Source: Micromonospora violae (GTDB taxonomy: Bacteria; Actinomycetota; Actinomycetes; Mycobacteriales; Micromonosporaceae). From it: DNA of 64,000 bases. Location of the stretch: contig NZ_SHKK01000001.1 of the NCBI RefSeq assembly GCF_004217135.1, positions 4,774,001-4,838,000 on the forward strand, in the 5' to 3' direction. Within the stretch, counting starts at the first letter, position 1. Every line of letters starts with the position of its first letter. A program made the translations under genes and the position numbers. Under the pieces are notes generated by a model. The model was not told the DNA's origin and searched no databases. It was given only the letters and a program-made list of their open reading frames with translations. Shown one piece after another: positions 60,298-64,000 of the stretch.

Positions 60298-60594
60298 GTG
60301 GATGTCGAGCTGCGCGCCTCCGACGACGACCGCAACCGGGTGGTCGCCGTGCTGCATCAGCACACCGCGGCGGGCCGGCTGACGCTGGACGAGTTCTCCG
60401 AACGGGCGGGGGCGGTGTGGACGGCCCGCACCCTCGGTGACCTGGCCGCGCTGACCCGCGACCTCCCCGCCCTGCCGGCCCCGGTCGTCGACGCCGGCCC
60501 GGTCGCGCGCGGGCGTCAGGAGTTGCTGATGGTGTTCGCCGCCGCGGCGCTCACCCTGCTGCTGCTCGGCGGCCTGCTCGCCGTCACCCGCTGA
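60298..60594 (+). CDS. DUF1707 membrane protein
   Basis: 98 residues. DUF1707 domain at 1-55 (RASDDDRNRVVAVLHQHTAAG then LTLDEFSERAGAVWTARTLGDL) followed by one C-terminal membrane helix (VFAAAALTLLLLGGLLAV). GTG 60298 follows TACGCT (60285-60290) by 7 nt with no ribosome site: leaderless. The frame opens upstream inside the ROK gene but without support. Function unknown. Confidence 0.85.
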   Translation: MDVELRASDDDRNRVVAVLHQHTAAGRLTLDEFSERAGAVWTARTLGDLAALTRDLPALPAPVVDAGPVARGRQELLMVFAAAALTLLLLGGLLAVTR

Positions 60595-60719
60595 TCCGGG
60601 TCGCGCTGCGATGAACTGATCACGCGATCAGTCCGTACCAGTGGGCGGACGGGCAACCGGCAGGTTACGGCTGCCCGGTCCAGACGCGTTCCGGTCCGGA
60701 CCGAGGAGGCACCACAGAC

Positions 60720-61460
60720 ATGGCACCGCTCAGCTCCGCCCATCGCCGACTGGGCACCCGGACCCACCGAGCGGCGTTGCTGCTCATCGCGATCATCGCG
60801 GGGGTCGGTGTCCTGCCCGGAGTGGCCGTCGCCGCGCCCGCCGGCGGTCAACAGCTCAACGCCGCCGACATGACACTGCTCAACGGGGTACGGCTGGCCG
60901 GACTGTGGGAGATGCCAGCCGGCCAGATGGCCGCCGAGAAGGGACAGTCGGCGAAGGTCCGGGAGATCGGCGCCGGCATCGCGACCGAGCACCAGAAGCT
61001 CGACGAACTCGTCGTGGAGGCGGCCAACAAACTCGGCGCGACCATCCCCTCCGAGCCGACGGCCGAGCAGAAGGGCTGGCTGGCCGAGATGCAGAAGGCG
61101 TCCGGCGCCCGCTTCGACCAGATCTTCGTCACCCGGCTCCGGGTCGCCCACGGCAAGATCTTCCCGGTGATCGGGGCGGTACGGGCCAGCACCCGGGACG
61201 CCACCGTCCGCAAGCTCTGCGAGGACGCCAACGGATTCGTCCAGCACCACATGCAGATGCTGGAGAGCACCGGCCTGGTCCGCTGGCCGGAGTTGCCGCC
61301 GGCCGCGCTGCCCGCCCCGGGTGAGGACGGGCTGCTGGCCGCCGCCTCCGCAAACACCGGCCCGCAGGTCGGGGTCAGCAGCACCGTCGTCTGGCTGGTC
61401 TTCCTCGCCGCGCTGGGCACGGGCGGGATCGCCACGTACCGGATGTTGCGCCGCAGCTGA
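60720..61460 (+). CDS. DUF4142 secreted, C-terminally anchored protein
   Basis: 246 residues. Signal peptide ending near VAVAAPAGG. The ferritin-like helical DUF4142 domain follows: GLWEMPAGQMAAEKGQSAKV, HQKLDELVVEAANKLGA and FDQIFVTRLRVAHGK. A Pro/Ala stalk then leads to a C-terminal membrane helix (TVVWLVFLAALGTGGIATY) and basic tail. GGAGG precedes the ATG. Role unknown; the topology places the helical domain outside the cell. Confidence 0.87.
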   Translation: MAPLSSAHRRLGTRTHRAALLLIAIIAGVGVLPGVAVAAPAGGQQLNAADMTLLNGVRLAGLWEMPAGQMAAEKGQSAKVREIGAGIATEHQKLDELVVEAANKLGATIPSEPTAEQKGWLAEMQKASGARFDQIFVTRLRVAHGKIFPVIGAVRASTRDATVRKLCEDANGFVQHHMQMLESTGLVRWPELPPAALPAPGEDGLLAAASANTGPQVGVSSTVVWLVFLAALGTGGIATYRMLRRS

Positions 61461-61492
61461 CGGTCAGCGGCGGCAGTGGTTGGCGGCTCGCG

Positions 61493-61747
61493 TCACCGGT
61501 CGACCTGGGTGAAGTCCCAGGAGTGCGGGGCGCGGGCCACCAACAGGGCGGGCGGGTCCGGCAGGGGGCGCGGGTTGCTGCGCCACTTGGAGATGACCAC
61601 CACACGGTGGTCGGTGGAGGAGAAGACCTCACTGGAGACGTGGAGCGGGTCATGCTCCAACTCGGGCAGGGCGGTGTCGCACACCCAGGTGATCAGGTCG
61701 GCGACCCCGTACGCCTCGGCCCGCGCCTCCCACATCCGCACGATCAT
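61493..61747 (-). CDS. Hypothetical protein downstream of tsaD
   Basis: 84 residues from ATG 61747, 11 nt after the tsaD stop, with a G-rich stretch upstream. Soluble, with IVRMWEARAEAYGVADLITWV and SSTDHRVVVISKWRSNPR. Its length and strand pattern resemble a small monooxygenase-like (ABM) fold, a weak guess. Same strand and tight spacing put it in the tsaB-rimI-tsaD operon. Confidence 0.72.
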   Translation of the reverse strand: MIVRMWEARAEAYGVADLITWVCDTALPELEHDPLHVSSEVFSSTDHRVVVISKWRSNPRPLPDPPALLVARAPHSWDFTQVDR

Positions 61748-61758
61748 GTCCGCCCCCG

Positions 61759-62805
61759 TCACACACTGACCGTGGTCAACGGCAGCGCCGAGTCGGCTGG
61801 CAGGTCCAGCCGGCTCGGAGCGACCCCGGCGGCGACCAGGTGCGAACCGAGCGCGGCCACCATCGCCCCGTTGTCGGTGCACAGTTTCGGCCGGGGTACC
61901 CGGACCCGGATGCCGTACTTCTCGGCCCGCTGCTCGGCCAGCGCCCGCAACCGCGAGTTCGCCGCCACTCCCCCGCCGATGACCAGGGTCTCGATGCCCT
62001 GCGCGCGGCAGGCGGCGAGCGCCTTGCTGGTCAGGACGTCACAGACCGCCTCCTGGAAGGACGCGGCCACGTCCGCCACCGGCACCGGCTCGCCGGCACG
62101 CTGACGGGCCTCGACCCACCGGGCCACCGCGGTCTTCAGCCCGGAGAAGGAGAAGTCGTACCGGTGCGCGGCGAGATCCTTCGCGGCGGTCAGGCCGCGG
62201 GGGAAGCCGATCGCGGTGGCATCGCCGGCCCGGGCTTCGCGGTCGATGGGCGGACCGCCCGGGAACGGCAACCCGAGCAGCCGGGCGACCTTGTCGAAGG
62301 CTTCCCCGGCCGCGTCGTCGATGGTGGCGCCCAGCGGGGTGACACCGCGGGCCAGGTCGTCGACGAGCAGGAGGGACGAGTGGCCGCCGGAGACCAGCAG
62401 GGCGATGGCGGGTTCGGGCAGTGGGCCGTGTTCGAGGGTGTCCACCGCGACGTGGGCGGCGAGGTGGTTGACGCCGTAGACGGGTTTCTCGGCGGCGAGC
62501 GCGTACCCCTTCGCGGCGGCGACGCCGACCAGCAGCGCACCGGCCAGCCCAGGCCCGGAGGTGACCGCGATCGCGTCGATGTCGGCCAGCGTGACGCCGG
62601 CCTCGGTCAGGGCCCGGTCCATGGTCGGCACGATGGCCTCCAGGTGCGCCCGGCTGGCCACCTCCGGCACCACACCCCCGAACCGGGCGTGCTCCTCGAC
62701 GCTGGAGGCGAGCGCGTCGGCCAGCAGGGTGTGCCCCCGCACGATGCCGACGCCGGTCTCGTCGCAGGAGGTCTCGATACCCAGGATCAGTGGTTCGTCA
62801 GCCAT
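61759..62805 (-). CDS. tsaD: tRNA threonylcarbamoyladenosine synthase subunit TsaD
   Basis: 348 residues. Transfers threonylcarbamoyl to A37 of ANN-decoding tRNAs. [16 protein letters not shown] start, metal-binding His114 and His118 ([10 protein letters not shown]), [11 protein letters not shown] for nucleotide, and [13 protein letters not shown] near the C-terminus. ATG 62805 overlaps the rimI stop by 8 nt, so translation is coupled. The longer frame lies inside rimI. Confidence 0.97.
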   Translation of the reverse strand: MADEPLILGIETSCDETGVGIVRGHTLLADALASSVEEHARFGGVVPEVASRAHLEAIVPTMDRALTEAGVTLADIDAIAVTSGPGLAGALLVGVAAAKGYALAAEKPVYGVNHLAAHVAVDTLEHGPLPEPAIALLVSGGHSSLLLVDDLARGVTPLGATIDDAAGEAFDKVARLLGLPFPGGPPIDREARAGDATAIGFPRGLTAAKDLAAHRYDFSFSGLKTAVARWVEARQRAGEPVPVADVAASFQEAVCDVLTSKALAACRAQGIETLVIGGGVAANSRLRALAEQRAEKYGIRVRVPRPKLCTDNGAMVAALGSHLVAAGVAPSRLDLPADSALPLTTVSV

Positions 62806-63280
62806 GGTCGTGTGGTCCGTCCCCGGTCGGCTCGGTGTCGCGCCGCATGACCAGCGCGTCGGTGTTGCTCGGTTGGTAGTAGCCGCGCCGTACCCCGATC
62901 GGTTCGAACCCGTACGTCGCGTAGAGCCGCTGGGCGGCGGCGTTGTCCACGGCCACCTCCAGCAGGGTGCTTCGGGCGCCGCGCCGGTCCCCCTCGGCGA
63001 GCAGTTCCTCCAGCAGGGCGCGGCCCACGCCGCGCCGCTGGGCGTCCCGGCGGACCGCGATGTTCTGCACCCAGACCTCGTCCGGCGGCACACCGGCGAG
63101 CCCGGCGTAGCCGAGCACCGAACCGTCCGCGTCGACGGCGACCCGGTAGTGGTGCCCGTTGGCGAGTTCGCTCCAGAACATGGCCGGCGACCACTGCTCG
63201 GCGCCGAACAGGTCCGCCTCGATCGGCAGCACGTCGACGATGTGCCACCAGCGGAACGGTTCGAGCCGTACCGCTGTCAC
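62798..63280 (-). CDS. rimI: Ribosomal protein S18-alanine N-acetyltransferase
   Basis: 160 residues. GNAT fold with acetyl-CoA loop [18 protein letters not shown] and VQNIAVR before it. [19 protein letters not shown] is typical of the RimI N-terminus. Placed between tsaB and tsaD as in many actinobacteria. Overlaps tsaB by 4 nt and tsaD by 8 nt. Confidence 0.93.
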   Translation of the reverse strand: MTAVRLEPFRWWHIVDVLPIEADLFGAEQWSPAMFWSELANGHHYRVAVDADGSVLGYAGLAGVPPDEVWVQNIAVRRDAQRRGVGRALLEELLAEGDRRGARSTLLEVAVDNAAAQRLYATYGFEPIGVRRGYYQPSNTDALVMRRDTEPTGDGPHDHG

Positions 63281-63954
63281 GGCAGGACCGGTTTGCGGCC
63301 GGTCGCCGCCACCGCGTCGGGGCGGCGCAGGTAGAGCGGGGTGAGCCGCTCACCGGACGCGCCCGCCCGGATCCGCTCGGCGGCGAGCAGGGCCAGCACG
63401 GTCGCGTCCGGATAGCGCGGCTCGACCCGGACGGGGAGGTCCAGGACCTCGGCGTACCGGTGCGCACCGTCGCCGACCGCGATCGCCGCGCCCAGTTCGC
63501 GGGCGCGCGCGGCGGCCACCGCCGGCGCGGACACCTCGGGCCCGACGATCCGCTCGCCGGCACCGTCGTAGACGGCCCAGTAGAGCTCCTTGCGCCGGGC
63601 ATCGCTGGCAGCCAACACCGGCGCGCCGGACGCAGCCGGGTAGCCGATGGCGTCGAGCGAGCAGACGCCGTAGGTGGGGATGCCGAGCACCTGACCCATG
63701 GTCGCGGCCGTGACCAGGCCGACCCGCAGCCCGGTGAACGGCCCCGGGCCGAGCCCGGCGACGATGGCGGTCAGGTCACGCGGGCGCGCGTCAGCGTCGG
63801 CGAGGACCGCATCCACCTGGGGCGCGAGCAACTCACCGTGCGCGCGGGCATCGACCGTGCACCGCTGGGCCCGCGACGCCACGCCGTCTGCCGAGACGTC
63901 CATCAGCGCCGCGGTGACCGCAGGGGTCGAGCTGTCCACCACGAGTACGAGCAC
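63277..63954 (-). CDS. tsaB: tRNA threonylcarbamoyladenosine complex subunit TsaB
   Basis: 225 residues. VLVVDSSTPAVTAAL start, VDAVLADADARPRDLTAIVAGLGPGPFTG (split ASKHA-type motif GPGPFTGLRVGL) and a C-terminal half lacking the metal site, as expected of this inactive TsaD paralogue. GTG 63954 follows TAGGCT (63963-63968, minus strand) by 8 nt, with no ribosome site. tsaE would usually lie upstream, beyond the window. Confidence 0.95.
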   Translation of the reverse strand: MLVLVVDSSTPAVTAALMDVSADGVASRAQRCTVDARAHGELLAPQVDAVLADADARPRDLTAIVAGLGPGPFTGLRVGLVTAATMGQVLGIPTYGVCSLDAIGYPAASGAPVLAASDARRKELYWAVYDGAGERIVGPEVSAPAVAAARARELGAAIAVGDGAHRYAEVLDLPVRVEPRYPDATVLALLAAERIRAGASGERLTPLYLRRPDAVAATGRKPVLP

Positions 63955-64000
63955 GGTAAGTCAGCCTAGCCGCCTCCGCCCCACGCCCCGGTCACGCCCC

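Overview
The window is a high-GC (about 70% by eye) actinobacterial chromosome segment, most likely from Micromonospora or a close relative in Micromonosporaceae. The grounds are strong G/C third-position bias, frequent GTG starts, many apparently leaderless genes, WhiB and BldM type regulators, and long intergenic inverted repeats of a kind I associate with that family. I see no phage, insertion sequence, tRNA or rRNA. About 65 protein genes are supported.

Layout. 1-5035 (+) is the end of a five-gene oligopeptide/dipeptide ABC transporter operon. 5207-12176 holds purH-purN, two small membrane proteins, a PerM-like protein and sucD-sucC, an order that recalls the mycobacterial sucC-sucD-perM-purN-purH block. 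12596-18445 has a B12-binding mutase subunit, two secreted M23 peptidases, the helicase pcrA and a chorismate mutase preceded by an aromatic-amino-acid leader peptide and terminator. 18587-24320 (-) is a second complete oligopeptide transporter operon. 24897-29439 is a LiaFSR-like envelope-stress module: LuxR-type regulator, PspC-fused kinase, and a divergent PspC/LiaF-like membrane protein. 29611-34921 has a phosphatidylserine decarboxylase convergent with pssA, two double-Nudix proteins and a small PspC protein.

34929-53632 resembles the mycobacterial guaA to groES neighbourhood: guaA, a cholesterol-oxidase-like GMC flavoprotein, an LCP protein, two M1 lipoprotein peptidases, guaB3, guaB, a DUF5319 protein, a BldM-like regulator divergent from whiD, a repeat-rich interval with a secreted lysozyme-fold protein, a membrane molybdopterin oxidoreductase, groEL and groES with a CIRCE operator. 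53892-61460 has a methyltransferase, a YbaK deacylase, a xylose-type sugar ABC transporter with a ROK regulator, and two small envelope proteins. 61493-63954 (-) is tsaB-rimI-tsaD plus a small extra gene, the start of the t6A tRNA-modification operon.

Most notable non-coding content: a complete ribosome-mediated attenuator before chorismate mutase; five long intergenic inverted repeats in three sequence families; a five-copy GGTCGTT array (48011-48380); an 11-copy 13-bp tandem repeat (49249-49391); and a strong hairpin directly after the binding-protein gene in all three ABC transporter operons.
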